Assembly (NCBI GenBank): GCA_002304995.1
Contig: DBPV01000059.1
Location: 1 to 16,355 of the forward strand
DNA length: 16,355 nt
From: Syntrophaceae bacterium UBA1411
GTDB taxonomy: Bacteria > Desulfobacterota > Syntrophia > Syntrophales > Smithellaceae
Reading direction: 5' to 3'
The translations under genes and the position numbers were made by a program. The notes beneath the pieces were generated by a model. The model saw nothing but the letters and a program-made list of their open reading frames with translations, ran no database searches and had not been told where the DNA came from. Positions 1-7,043 of this stretch are shown here, piece after piece (positions within the stretch are counted from its first letter, which is position 1; each line of letters starts with the position of its first letter).

Positions 1-402
1 CGAAAAAAAATTGTCCCGGGCGTCGAGGGCGTCGAGCATGTCGATCTGATCACTGAGAATGCCGACCACGAGACCCTCCGCTTTCAGTTTTTTTACCCAA
101 TCCATCATCGGGGCGCGTAAAACAAAACGGGACAAGATTTCCCGCCACCACAAATCCGCCTCGCCCCGGAGACCGGTTTTTTCCCGGAGGAGCCGCCAGA
201 AATCGCTCCTGGTCCCTTTCCCCGTGATGTATCCGGACGCGTACACCGCGTCGGTCGCGGCAGAAACAAGGTCCTCCCCATCGAGACCGGATGCCGCGGC
301 AATCGCCGTAAAGCCGTTTTTCCACCCTTCGTCCGCCAGGACGCCGCCGAAATCAAACAGGACGACATCCACCCTTCTTTTTTCGAAACGCGTTTTTTCC
401 AT
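1..402 (-). CDS. HAD-superfamily hydrolase, 3' end outside window (partial)
   Basis: The first 134 codons of a haloacid-dehalogenase-like hydrolase, probably a phosphatase of small phosphorylated metabolites. The reading frame starts MEKTRFEKRR and runs open to the left edge. HAD motif I is seen as VLFDFGGVLAD near residues 14-24; the first Asp would be the phosphoryl-accepting nucleophile. The usual second Asp of DxD is replaced by Gly, as in the 'FDFGGVL' subgroup of subfamily I enzymes. Motif II is seen as GILSDQ near residue 115, where the Ser binds phosphate. Motifs III and IV lie outside the window. The region between them is helical in character and fits a subfamily IA cap. The ATG lies 7 nt after the stop of the upstream Fe-S protein gene with only a weak ribosome binding site, so translational coupling is likely. 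The substrate cannot be told from the sequence. Confidence 0.85.
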   Translation of the reverse strand, partial: MEKTRFEKRRVDVVLFDFGGVLADEGWKNGFTAIAAASGLDGEDLVSAATDAVYASGYITGKGTRSDFWRLLREKTGLRGEADLWWREILSRFVLRAPMMDWVKKLKAEGLVVGILSDQIDMLDALDARDNFFS

Positions 403-409
403 CACTTGC

Positions 410-1504
410 CTATTCATTAATTTTTTCGTACTCGGAAACCGGCAGCGCCGGGCCGGCGCGGCGCTGCCGGCAGATCGCCGCCGCGGCAGCGGCCGAATCC
501 TTTTCCGGAATAAATTCTTTTTCCTTGCGGAAAACTTTCACGGCTTCCACCGGACAGGTCACCGCGCAGACGCCGCAGCCGATACAGCGCGCCGGATCGA
601 CGCGCGCCGCGCCGTCCATGGTCAGCGCATCCATCGGGCAGCGCTCCACACACGCTTCGCACCCCGTGCAGTCGTTTTCGGAAACCCGGGCAAAGAAACT
701 GCTGTTGACGACCTCGGAGGGCCGGGCAGACGTTTTGGCGGCCCGCAGCGGACCGCAGCAGCAGGCGCAGCACATGCACAGGGCGTTGGGATCCTGCGAA
801 GCAGAAAGCTGGCAGACCAAACCGGAGGCTTTGCCTTTGTGTAAAATCTCCAGCGCCTCCGCGGCTGAAATATACCGCGCCAGGCCGTTTTCCACGAAAT
901 AGTGCGTGCCGCCGCCGAAGTGAAAACAGACCTCCAGCGGATGGCTGCAGGGTTGTCCGACCAGTCCCTTGAGCCGCCGGCACATGCAGTCGGAAATCGA
1001 GATGTATTTCGCAGAGCGGATCGTTTCCTCCACGCGTTCGTAGGGCATGACCGTCGCCTGGGCGTCCACCGCTTCCTGGATCGGAATCGTGCGCAAATCC
1101 CGCGTCGTCCCCTTCATCCAGGTGGACGAATAGAGAATCGGCTCGAATGCCTGAAAGTCTTCGGCAAACTCGGGCGTCATCCGATTCATCTGAAACTCGA
1201 CGATGCCGACCAGGAAGGCCGTGGCCATGTAGCGGCGGCTGCCCTCGCGGCCCGTGCGGAAGACCTGCCCCTTCCGCGACATGTCGAAGAGCCGGCGCTC
1301 CACATCCTCCGGCGCCAGGCCAATCCGCCCGGCGATCTGGGCGGCCGTTTCCGGCTGCGGCGTGAGTTTGAGAAACATTTCCGCCTCATCGGGCGAAAAA
1401 ATATGTTTGAGGATTTTGCGTTCGATTCCCGATTCCGTGTTCACGGGAAAACGCTGCGGAAAAGTATCGAGAAATTCCGCCAGCCGCTGATAAACGTCTT
1501 TCAT
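410..1504 (-). CDS. Cys-rich 4Fe-4S dicluster protein with N-terminal helix-turn-helix-like region
   Basis: A 364-residue cytoplasmic iron-sulfur protein. Two classical ferredoxin motifs lie near the C-terminus, CTGCEACVERCP (about 279-290) and CIGCGVCAVTCP (about 307-318), each expected to ligate a 4Fe-4S cluster. A middle segment adds CMC (173-175), two more cysteines within about 20 residues, and the run CMCCACCC (243-250), enough for a further metal site. The first 100 residues are helical, with a stretch around 45-95 that reads like a winged helix (AAQIAGRIGLAPEDVERRL). Proteins of this layout are, from memory, common in Desulfobacterota, but I know of no assigned reaction; electron transfer or redox sensing is inferred. 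An ATG 45 nt further upstream (1549) is possible, but AGGAG sits 6 nt before the chosen ATG. It lies 63 nt after the acyl-CoA synthetase gene and 7 nt before the HAD gene, consistent with one operon. Confidence 0.85.
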   Translation of the reverse strand: MKDVYQRLAEFLDTFPQRFPVNTESGIERKILKHIFSPDEAEMFLKLTPQPETAAQIAGRIGLAPEDVERRLFDMSRKGQVFRTGREGSRRYMATAFLVGIVEFQMNRMTPEFAEDFQAFEPILYSSTWMKGTTRDLRTIPIQEAVDAQATVMPYERVEETIRSAKYISISDCMCRRLKGLVGQPCSHPLEVCFHFGGGTHYFVENGLARYISAAEALEILHKGKASGLVCQLSASQDPNALCMCCACCCGPLRAAKTSARPSEVVNSSFFARVSENDCTGCEACVERCPMDALTMDGAARVDPARCIGCGVCAVTCPVEAVKVFRKEKEFIPEKDSAAAAAAICRQRRAGPALPVSEYEKINE

Positions 1505-1510
1505 CAAGGT

Positions 1511-1515
1511 CTCCT
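1511..1515 (-). promoter_or_regulatory. Ribosome binding site that fixes the Fe-S protein start
   Basis: AGGAG on the minus strand lies 6 nt before the ATG at 1504. The alternative ATG at 1549 has no comparable site, so the shorter protein is preferred. Confidence 0.7.
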
Positions 1516-1567
1516 GTGCGCGCTCCGGGGTGTCTTTCCGGGCAGTCATTCGATCAGGCGCGCCGCC

Positions 1568-3049
1568 TCACGCCCTGCAATCACTTACCCATTGTCCGTA
1601 AGTTACGAGCGCCGCCATAACCTCGGCGGCTTCATAGGGCATTTCATAGCAGACATTTCCGCTTTGCCCGATGGCGTGCAGGGTGCGCGCTTCCTGCTCG
1701 GCGGAGGAGATCAGGTGTTCGGACGCCACCACAACCGGCTTGTCGTATTGCCGGGCCAGGCCGTTCAGGCGCCGCACCAGTTCGACCGCGGCCCGGACAA
1801 TCGCCTGCCCCCAGAAATCGTCGGGCGCTCCCCGGTGCAAAAGCTCTTCCGGCGTGAATTTCAATGCCGGCATGAGGCCGATAAAAAGAAGCCCGGCGAC
1901 ATCCGGACCGGCGAGCAGCGTTTCGACGACGCGCAGGACGTCGTCGGGAGCGCTTCCCGCCACCAGGTCCACCGGATTGCCCCGGTTCCACCAGGCCGGC
2001 AGAAAAGCATCCAGGCGCCGGATCGTTTCATCGGGCAGCACGGCCATTTCGAGGCCCAGCGACACGCATTCATCGGCGGCCATGACGCCCCAGCCGCCGC
2101 CCGCCGTGACGATGCCGATCCGTTTTCCCCGGGGTAGCGGCTGATGGATGAAGGCGGCGCCGAGATTGAAGAGGTGATGCAGATTTTTCGCCCGGAGAAT
2201 GCCCGTTTGCCGGCAGATGCCGTCAAATACCGCATCGCTGCCGGCGACGGACGCCGTGTGGGACAAAGCCGCCTTTGCGCCGGCAGGCGTCTTCCCCGCC
2301 TTGTAGGCCACCACCGGTTTCTTCTTCGTCACCTCGCGGGCGATCCGGTAAAACCGGTCGGCGTCCTTGAAGCCTTCAATGTAGCAGAGAATGACGTTTG
2401 TGCGCGGATCATCGGCGAGATAGGCCAGGTAATCCTCCATGTGCAGGTCCGCCTCGTTGCCGCTCGCCACGCACAGGCTGCACCCCAGGCCGCGAATCAT
2501 CGACCGCCGCGCCAGGCCGTCCACAATGCCGCCGCTCTGGCACACGACGGCCAGGTTTCCCGGCGGAACGTGGTAGCTGGGAAAATCAACGTAGAGCTTC
2601 TCCCACGGGCTCATGATGCCGTTGCAGTTCGGTCCCACCAGAACCATGCCCGCCGCGCGGGCCGCCGTGACCATTTCGTCCTGAAGCCTGCCGCCTTCAT
2701 CGCCCAACTCCGCAAAACCGGCCGTGATGACGACCACCGCCCGGACGCCCTTCTCGGCGCAGTCCCGGACGGCGGAAGGCGCCGCCTGCGGCGGAACGGC
2801 GATGACGGCCAGATCGGGCGTTTCCGGAACCTCACGCAGCGATTTATACGCTTTTTTCCCGAGCAGTTCATCCGCATCGGGGTTGATGGGGTAGATGTTT
2901 CCCGCAAAACCGCCGTTGATCAGATTTCTGAGCATGACGTAACCCCACTTTTTGGGGTTGCCGGAAGCGCCGATGAGAGCGACATGGCGGGCTTTAAACA
3001 GGGGGTGAAACCGTTCGCTGTTTCCAGGAGCAGAAAAATCGTGTGTCAT
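1568..3049 (-). CDS. ADP-forming acyl-CoA synthetase, alpha-subunit-type protein
   Basis: A 493-residue relative of the alpha chain of NDP-forming acetyl-CoA synthetase and of succinyl-CoA synthetase. This family interconverts acyl-CoA plus ADP and phosphate with acid plus CoA and ATP. An N-terminal CoA-binding Rossmann domain is seen (VALIGASGNPKKWGY about 23-37; LVGPNCNGI about 137-145), followed by two succinyl-CoA-ligase-type domains. The phospho-carrying His is seen in ALSHTASVAGSD (His about 264), matching the family SHTGSLAG motif. There is no ATP-grasp (beta) domain in the protein and no beta gene in the window, so a partner must be encoded elsewhere or the protein works differently. 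Start choice: ATG at 3049 is used; in-frame TTG codons at 3064 and 3055 are possible because AAAGG lies just upstream of them. It is first in a probable operon with the Fe-S and HAD genes, behind a consensus-like promoter. Confidence 0.85.
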   Translation of the reverse strand: MTHDFSAPGNSERFHPLFKARHVALIGASGNPKKWGYVMLRNLINGGFAGNIYPINPDADELLGKKAYKSLREVPETPDLAVIAVPPQAAPSAVRDCAEKGVRAVVVITAGFAELGDEGGRLQDEMVTAARAAGMVLVGPNCNGIMSPWEKLYVDFPSYHVPPGNLAVVCQSGGIVDGLARRSMIRGLGCSLCVASGNEADLHMEDYLAYLADDPRTNVILCYIEGFKDADRFYRIAREVTKKKPVVAYKAGKTPAGAKAALSHTASVAGSDAVFDGICRQTGILRAKNLHHLFNLGAAFIHQPLPRGKRIGIVTAGGGWGVMAADECVSLGLEMAVLPDETIRRLDAFLPAWWNRGNPVDLVAGSAPDDVLRVVETLLAGPDVAGLLFIGLMPALKFTPEELLHRGAPDDFWGQAIVRAAVELVRRLNGLARQYDKPVVVASEHLISSAEQEARTLHAIGQSGNVCYEMPYEAAEVMAALVTYGQWVSDCRA

Positions 3050-3090
3050 TGCCAATAATCCCAAACCTTTCCGGAAGCAATCCGGCGGGC

Positions 3091-3119
3091 AGCATAATCT
3101 CTGGAAAGGGATTTGTCAA
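3091..3119 (-). promoter_or_regulatory. Sigma-70-type promoter of the acyl-CoA synthetase operon
   Basis: Minus strand: TTGACA at 3119-3114, a 17-nt spacer, then TATGCT at 3096-3091. The -35 box is a perfect consensus match and the -10 box matches at four of six positions, including the key T-A and final T. Transcription would begin near 3085, giving a leader of about 35 nt to the ATG at 3049. No operator-like palindrome overlaps the boxes. Confidence 0.8.
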
Positions 3120-3196
3120 AAGATACCGGGCGCGCCTTCTGAGTCCTGCCGAAGCGTCGAAGACACCGGAATTTCCGGACAACAGGGCGCCGGCCC

Positions 3197-4129
3197 TTAC
3201 AATCCGCGCATGTATTCCGGTCGCAGCAGGCGGGGATCTTTCCGGGACAGCAGGATCGAAAGCTGCTTCAGCACCTTGTCCTTGTCTTTGGGCATCGTGC
3301 CCCGGATCGCGAAATAATTGGACGCGTGCATGGAGCTGAAAAAACAGTGGGTGAAGGTCGATTGCTCGACAAGCCCTTTCAACTCCCTGAGCGAATCGAA
3401 CGGCGTGATGAGCTCAAACCGGCCGCGCTCCATTTCCTCGTACAGGGCCGTTCCGGGAATCAGCGTGAGCGTCAGCGCCCCCGCGTAGTCCGGGTCCATT
3501 TCCGTTAGAATTCTCGCCGTTTCCGCCACATGCCTTTCGCTGCCGGCGGCGCCGCCCAGGCCGAGGATCACCGTCACGGACAGGAGAATGCCGGCCGCCT
3601 TGACTTTCCGGGCGGCCTCCACCATCTGATCGTGCGTGGCGTTTTTCCGGATCTTTTGCAAAACCGCGTCGTCGCCGCTTTCCACGCCCATGTACAGAAT
3701 TCCCAGTTTCTGCTCTTTGAGCGCACGAAGCTCGTCCACCGAGCGCCTCAGAATGTCCTGCGGCGTGGCATAACTGGCAATGCGCTGGAGGCCCGGAAAT
3801 TTTTGATTGAGATACTGCAAGGCCGCAAGCAGTTTGGAATAGGGATACACCAGGGCGTCGCCGTCCTGGAGAAAGACTTTCCTTCCGTCCCAGCCCTGCA
3901 GAATCGCGTAGACAATCCGCGGCTGGCCGGCCACCCACATACGGGAATTCATGAACAGGGACATCGCGTCGATTTCCTGTTTGACGTCCTCCAAATCGCG
4001 CAGGCCGAGATTTGTAAAGGAAAAGTTACAGAAGGTGCAGGAATTGTTCGAGCACCCCGAGGTTAACGGAAGATAGTAGCTGTCGTGTTCGCTGGGAGGT
4101 CTGATGATTTCCGGTCTGACAAATGCCAT
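3197..4129 (-). CDS. Radical SAM protein (COG1032-like)
   Basis: A 310-residue radical S-adenosylmethionine enzyme. The cluster-binding cysteines are in TSGCSNNSCTFCNF (Cys26, Cys31, Cys34), a CX4CX2C spacing instead of the textbook CX3CX2C. This spacing recurs in short COG1032-type Fe-S oxidoreductases of the form 'GC..N.CTFC'. A GVESGDD motif near 148-154 and VILGLGG near 190 fit the SAM-binding strands of the TIM barrel. There is no N-terminal B12-binding domain and no obvious C-terminal auxiliary cluster, so it is the minimal type. The substrate is unknown. The start is supported by AAGG 8 nt upstream and by a strong promoter. It appears to be monocistronic, since the downstream gene has its own promoter. 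Confidence 0.88.
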   Translation of the reverse strand: MAFVRPEIIRPPSEHDSYYLPLTSGCSNNSCTFCNFSFTNLGLRDLEDVKQEIDAMSLFMNSRMWVAGQPRIVYAILQGWDGRKVFLQDGDALVYPYSKLLAALQYLNQKFPGLQRIASYATPQDILRRSVDELRALKEQKLGILYMGVESGDDAVLQKIRKNATHDQMVEAARKVKAAGILLSVTVILGLGGAAGSERHVAETARILTEMDPDYAGALTLTLIPGTALYEEMERGRFELITPFDSLRELKGLVEQSTFTHCFFSSMHASNYFAIRGTMPKDKDKVLKQLSILLSRKDPRLLRPEYMRGL

Positions 4130-4164
4130 AAACTTACCTTACAACTTATTAAATATTTTACTCC

Positions 4165-4192
4165 AGTATAGGGTCGCGCCGGAATTTGTCAA
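4165..4192 (-). promoter_or_regulatory. Sigma-70-type promoter of the radical SAM gene
   Basis: Minus strand: TTGACA at 4192-4187, a 16-nt spacer, and TATACT at 4170-4165. Both boxes are near consensus. Transcription would start near 4158, about 29 nt before the ATG at 4129. It directly follows the terminator of the purC-like gene, so the two genes are separate units. Confidence 0.82.
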
Positions 4193-4208
4193 GACCGGAG
4201 CCGGGGAT

Positions 4209-4241
4209 AAAACAGGCGCGGTTTCCGGCCGCGCCTGTTTT
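4209..4241 (-). terminator. Rho-independent terminator of the purC-like gene
   Basis: A perfect 13-bp stem (4209-4221 with 4229-4241) and a 7-nt loop. The stem begins 2 nt after the stop codon. The outer A/T pairs give a U-rich 3' arm on the minus-strand transcript. The element is nearly symmetric, but no plus-strand gene reads into it. Confidence 0.85.
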
Positions 4242-4243
4242 CC

Positions 4244-5077
4244 TTACAGAAAAACGCCGATAAACTCGGCCGCGGGCACCTGGTTTTTGTTCTTGATGGT
4301 CCGCTTGCCGTCCGCCGCGCTTGTCACGGCGCATTTTTTGAAAACCGTGCAATGCCCGTCCTTGTCCGGCCGATAGCCGCGGCAGACGCGCAGGACGTCG
4401 GGAGAAATTTCATCGATGAGCACAATCTTGCCGTCTCCGTATTTCAGACGGCCCAGTTCGAACTTGCCGTCGATGACGTGCAGGCCTTTCGCGGTGAATT
4501 CCCGGGAAACGAGGGCGGCGATTTTCTTGACCAGTTTGACGCTTTGGGCAATCTCTTTCGCGCCGAGCGCTCCGGTTTCCTGCAGCGCTTCCAGCGTGAT
4601 CAGAATGTCGCTTTCGCCCTTGGTCCAGGCCTCGACGACCTGATGGACATTTTGACACGGACGGATGAAGGGATAGCGCCGCCAGAAGCTGCCGGTCGCA
4701 TTGTTGCGCCAGGTGAACTCCAGGTTCGCCAGCGGCTCCGCTCCCGCGATTCCCGGCACGGCCGCTTTCCTGCCCAGGGGCAGGGCCGGCTCCACGATCA
4801 TTTCATTGTCGCTCACCGTCTCGATGAAGTGCGTCGGAACGCTCCGGGATTTGAGCAGTTTGAAAAAGTGGGTTGCAAACCGGCATGCGATCGCGCCCTT
4901 GCCGGGAATTTCGCCGACGACGATATCGTAGCCCGGATCAAAAACAGGCTTGCCGTTTTCCAGATAGCCGGTCGCCCGATCCGTAAAGACGAACCGATAT
5001 TTGCCTTTGTACGCGCCGCTCGTAATTTTGTAAACGTCCTTCGACTTTCCCCGGTAAACCAGATCTTTTTCCGCCAT
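4244..5077 (-). CDS. purC: Divergent SAICAR-synthase (PurC) family protein
   Basis: A 277-residue protein of the phosphoribosylaminoimidazole-succinocarboxamide synthase fold. The family joins aspartate to CAIR with ATP in de novo purine synthesis. Family landmarks are seen in order: LVYRGKSKDVY (6-16, ATP-binding strand), GEIPGKG (55-61), SDNEMIVEPA (89-98), FTWRNNATGS (121-130), VIDGKFELG (201-209) and IDEISPDVLR (221-230). Compared with E. coli PurC as I recall it, the segment between residues 33 and 60 is longer and the usual SAxDG motif is not clear. After DEISPD the protein ends in an unfamiliar tail of about 45 residues. No other purine gene is near; it is a single-gene unit with its own terminator. 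AAGGAG lies about 9 nt before the start. Family assignment is secure; that it is the cell's working PurC, and not a paralogue with another substrate, is uncertain. Confidence 0.78.
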   Translation of the reverse strand: MAEKDLVYRGKSKDVYKITSGAYKGKYRFVFTDRATGYLENGKPVFDPGYDIVVGEIPGKGAIACRFATHFFKLLKSRSVPTHFIETVSDNEMIVEPALPLGRKAAVPGIAGAEPLANLEFTWRNNATGSFWRRYPFIRPCQNVHQVVEAWTKGESDILITLEALQETGALGAKEIAQSVKLVKKIAALVSREFTAKGLHVIDGKFELGRLKYGDGKIVLIDEISPDVLRVCRGYRPDKDGHCTVFKKCAVTSAADGKRTIKNKNQVPAAEFIGVFL

Positions 5078-5141
5078 TGCGCCCTTCTCCTTAAAAGATT
5101 TTTTTAACCGGATCCCCTGCCAAAAGGCGGTTCCCTTTTTC

Positions 5142-5173
5142 GGAAAGAAAAAGCCGCCCGCGTTGCTGCGGGC
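5142..5173 (-). terminator. Probable rho-independent terminator of the toroid-protein transcript
   Basis: On the minus strand, a GC-rich hairpin (6-bp stem, 5168-5173 with 5156-5161; 6-nt loop) is followed by GGC and the T-rich run TTTTTCTTT. It lies about 120 nt beyond the stop of the toroid protein and 65 nt before the purC-like start, separating the two. The rest of 5174-5290 shows no gene. Confidence 0.65.
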
Positions 5174-5290
5174 CCATCCGGAAAAACAGACGCAAAAGAT
5201 ACACGCATTTTCCCGGAAACTCGAGAAAAATTTGCGTCGGACGGTTTCGAAAATCGTTCCGGCCGCATCATCTCCGCCGCAAAAGGGTCT

Positions 5291-6121
5291 TCACAGACAG
5301 TGTTTGTTTTTCAAGGCGTGGACCACCAGGAACGTGTTCCATTCCCGGTCTTCTCCGCCCCACGCTCCGTCTTTCTGCTGCGCGCCCGATAAAAGGGGCA
5401 GCGCCTTCCGCCACTGGCGCCTGGCCGATTCGTCGTCCAGATGGGCCAGAACATTCACGGTCAGGAAAAAAGGGATGGGAGCAGGCCAGAGGCCCGACGG
5501 CTTTTGCTGATGCTCCAAGGCGGAAACCAGGCTTTGTGTCCCGGAATCGCGCGCCGACGCCGGGAAAACGATAAAGGCCCTTAAAATATTGCTCTTTTCC
5601 GGCCAGACCTCATCATTTTCCTCCTGGGCGACAAGCCAGCGGGAAAGGAGCCGGCAGTGGGCCTGTATTCGCTCATCGTTTTCCAGTTGAAAGACCGAGG
5701 CCAGAAAAAGCGTCGCGCAAACCAGAAGCAGGGACTGCCGGGCGTTTACAAAGGGCAGTTCGCGCAGCGCAGCGGGCGGAATATCGTCAAAATACGTTCC
5801 CGACAGATCGCCGGTCAAGACCTGGCCGATGAGCCACTTCAGGGCCTGCTCAATATCTCCCGTCCTTTCCCGGACGGTCAGATGCAAACCGAACAGGCGC
5901 CTGATGGTCTCCACAGGGGATTGCGACCAGGAACCGTCGGCGGACTGCCCGTCCAGGAGAGATGCGACGGTTTCATTGAAGTCATTTTGCCAGGCCGGAC
6001 TTTCAGCCTCGCCAAGCCATTTTTTGCGCGCATACAAACCGGCCGGTGATTTGCTCTGTGCAAAAATTTGGCAAGGATCATAGCGCATCCGGACCGCCTG
6101 GCTGCTGTCAACCTGTTTCAT
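5291..6121 (-). CDS. Alpha/alpha-toroid (prenyltransferase/squalene-cyclase-like) repeat protein, function unknown
   Basis: A 276-residue protein with no signal peptide or clear membrane segment. It contains repeated Gln/Asp-Gly-x-Trp elements between helices: QSADGSWSQ (about 59-67), KPSGLWPAP (about 207-215) and QQKDGAWGGEDREWNTF near the C-terminus (about 247-263). The last resembles the QW motif of terpene cyclases, prenyltransferase beta chains and related alpha/alpha toroids. The catalytic DxDD or DDTA motif of squalene-type cyclases is not seen, and no zinc ligands of protein prenyltransferases are evident. A scaffold or binding role is therefore as likely as catalysis. GGAG lies 9 nt before the ATG. 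It is 81 nt downstream of the TPR gene on the same strand with no evident promoter between, so the two are probably co-transcribed. Fold assignment is moderate; function is unknown. Confidence 0.7.
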   Translation of the reverse strand: MKQVDSSQAVRMRYDPCQIFAQSKSPAGLYARKKWLGEAESPAWQNDFNETVASLLDGQSADGSWSQSPVETIRRLFGLHLTVRERTGDIEQALKWLIGQVLTGDLSGTYFDDIPPAALRELPFVNARQSLLLVCATLFLASVFQLENDERIQAHCRLLSRWLVAQEENDEVWPEKSNILRAFIVFPASARDSGTQSLVSALEHQQKPSGLWPAPIPFFLTVNVLAHLDDESARRQWRKALPLLSGAQQKDGAWGGEDREWNTFLVVHALKNKHCL

Positions 6122-6202
6122 GGAATGCCGCTCCGACCGATATGGTTTGTTTTTTCTGCCGTTTTCGTCGTTAACCGGGCCAGTTCCGCCCGGCGCCTGT
6201 GT

Positions 6203-6766
6203 TCAGCGGCTGCGTTCAGCAATACTGCGCATCATTTCCATCGCGGCTTCGGCAAGCTGTGTCGATCTGTCCAGGTCGACTGCCAAACCGAGGTACTTTT
6301 CGGCCAGGTCGAATTTTTCGGTCTGGAAACAGGCATAGCCGGCACAGTAGGCGGTCTGCTGATCTGCCGGATTGACCGCGAGCGACTTTTCGAAGCATTC
6401 GATCGCCCGCGCAAAATCGTTTTCCATTCCGTACAGATTCCCCAGGTTCTGCAGGGCGAAGGAATTCTCCGGTTCGATCTCCAGCGCTTTTAGGAAGCAT
6501 TCGCGGGCCTGCCCGTTTTCCCGAAGCAGAGCATAGGCATAGCCGAGCGCCACGTAAGCGTTTGCATGACCGGGATGATGCCGGACACATTCGGAAAGCG
6601 TCTGGACGGCCCTTTCGGCATTGTCGAGCCGGCTGTAGCACATGCCGAGATGGAAAAGGGCGTCCGGGTTTTGCGGGTCGGACCGGAGAAGATCGGCCAG
6701 CAGATCTTTGGCCGCTGAAATCTTTCCGTCTTTCATCAGCAGCAGTGCAAAATCGATTTCTTTCAT
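6203..6766 (-). CDS. Tetratricopeptide repeat protein
   Basis: A 187-residue protein made almost entirely of TPR units, about five in a row, starting near residues 5, 33, 68, 102 and 136. Clear unit features include ALGYAYALLRENGQA, NLGNLYGMENDFARAIECF and repeated ...EP/NP ends with 34-residue spacing. There is no signal peptide, so a cytoplasmic protein-protein adaptor is expected. It is the first gene of a probable two-gene unit with the toroid protein, and both are helical-repeat proteins that could form a complex (inference). GGGA lies upstream of the ATG. Its upstream region contains the inverted-repeat unit at 6794-6915, which begins 27 nt before the start and may have displaced or supplied its promoter. 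Confidence 0.88.
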   Translation of the reverse strand: MKEIDFALLLMKDGKISAAKDLLADLLRSDPQNPDALFHLGMCYSRLDNAERAVQTLSECVRHHPGHANAYVALGYAYALLRENGQARECFLKALEIEPENSFALQNLGNLYGMENDFARAIECFEKSLAVNPADQQTAYCAGYACFQTEKFDLAEKYLGLAVDLDRSTQLAEAAMEMMRSIAERSR

Positions 6767-6793
6767 TTTATTTTCCCATGTTGATCAGAGCCT

Positions 6794-6915
6794 TTTGTCA
6801 TTTCCGCCCCACAGGCAACTCTTCCAGGCCGCGCAAGGCAAAGGCTGCCGTTGGAAATTCCAGATTCTCCCGGCAACTCAAGCGGCTCATACCATCATCG
6901 GCCGGAAATGACAAA
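6794..6915. repeat. 122-bp unit with 13-bp terminal inverted repeats (miniature element or REP-like)
   Basis: TTTGTCATTTCCG at 6794-6806 is matched perfectly, inverted, by CGGAAATGACAAA at 6903-6915. The 96 bp between carries no gene. The outer sequence resembles the 'TGTCATTCCCG...CGGGAATGACA' dispersed repeats that I recall from several proteobacterial genomes, and internal TTGGAAATTCCAG recalls their 'GGAATCCAG' core. No clear target-site duplication is seen. It fills much of the 288-nt divergent spacer between the TPR and hydrolase genes. Confidence 0.55.
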
Positions 6916-7043
6916 TTTCAAATGCAGCGACATCCGCCGTGCACTGCCGAGACTCCGCTTGAATCTGTCCCGCGTTTCAGTGTAAGTACAAAACAGAAAG
7001 AGCGCCGGGATTCTGGCCCTTTATCATGATGAAACAGCCGTCT

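Noticed and set aside
902..3058. Long plus-strand open frames (902-2137 and 2144-3058) opposite the Fe-S and synthetase genes
   Set aside because: They are antisense shadows created by GC-rich codon use; the translations are Arg/Pro/His-rich, show no domain and have no ribosome binding site, while the minus-strand proteins have full family motifs.
3065..3196. Palindrome CCGGAATTTCCGG near 3167-3179 as a terminator of the radical SAM gene
   Set aside because: The single-base loop cannot form a stable hairpin and no T tract follows on the minus strand.
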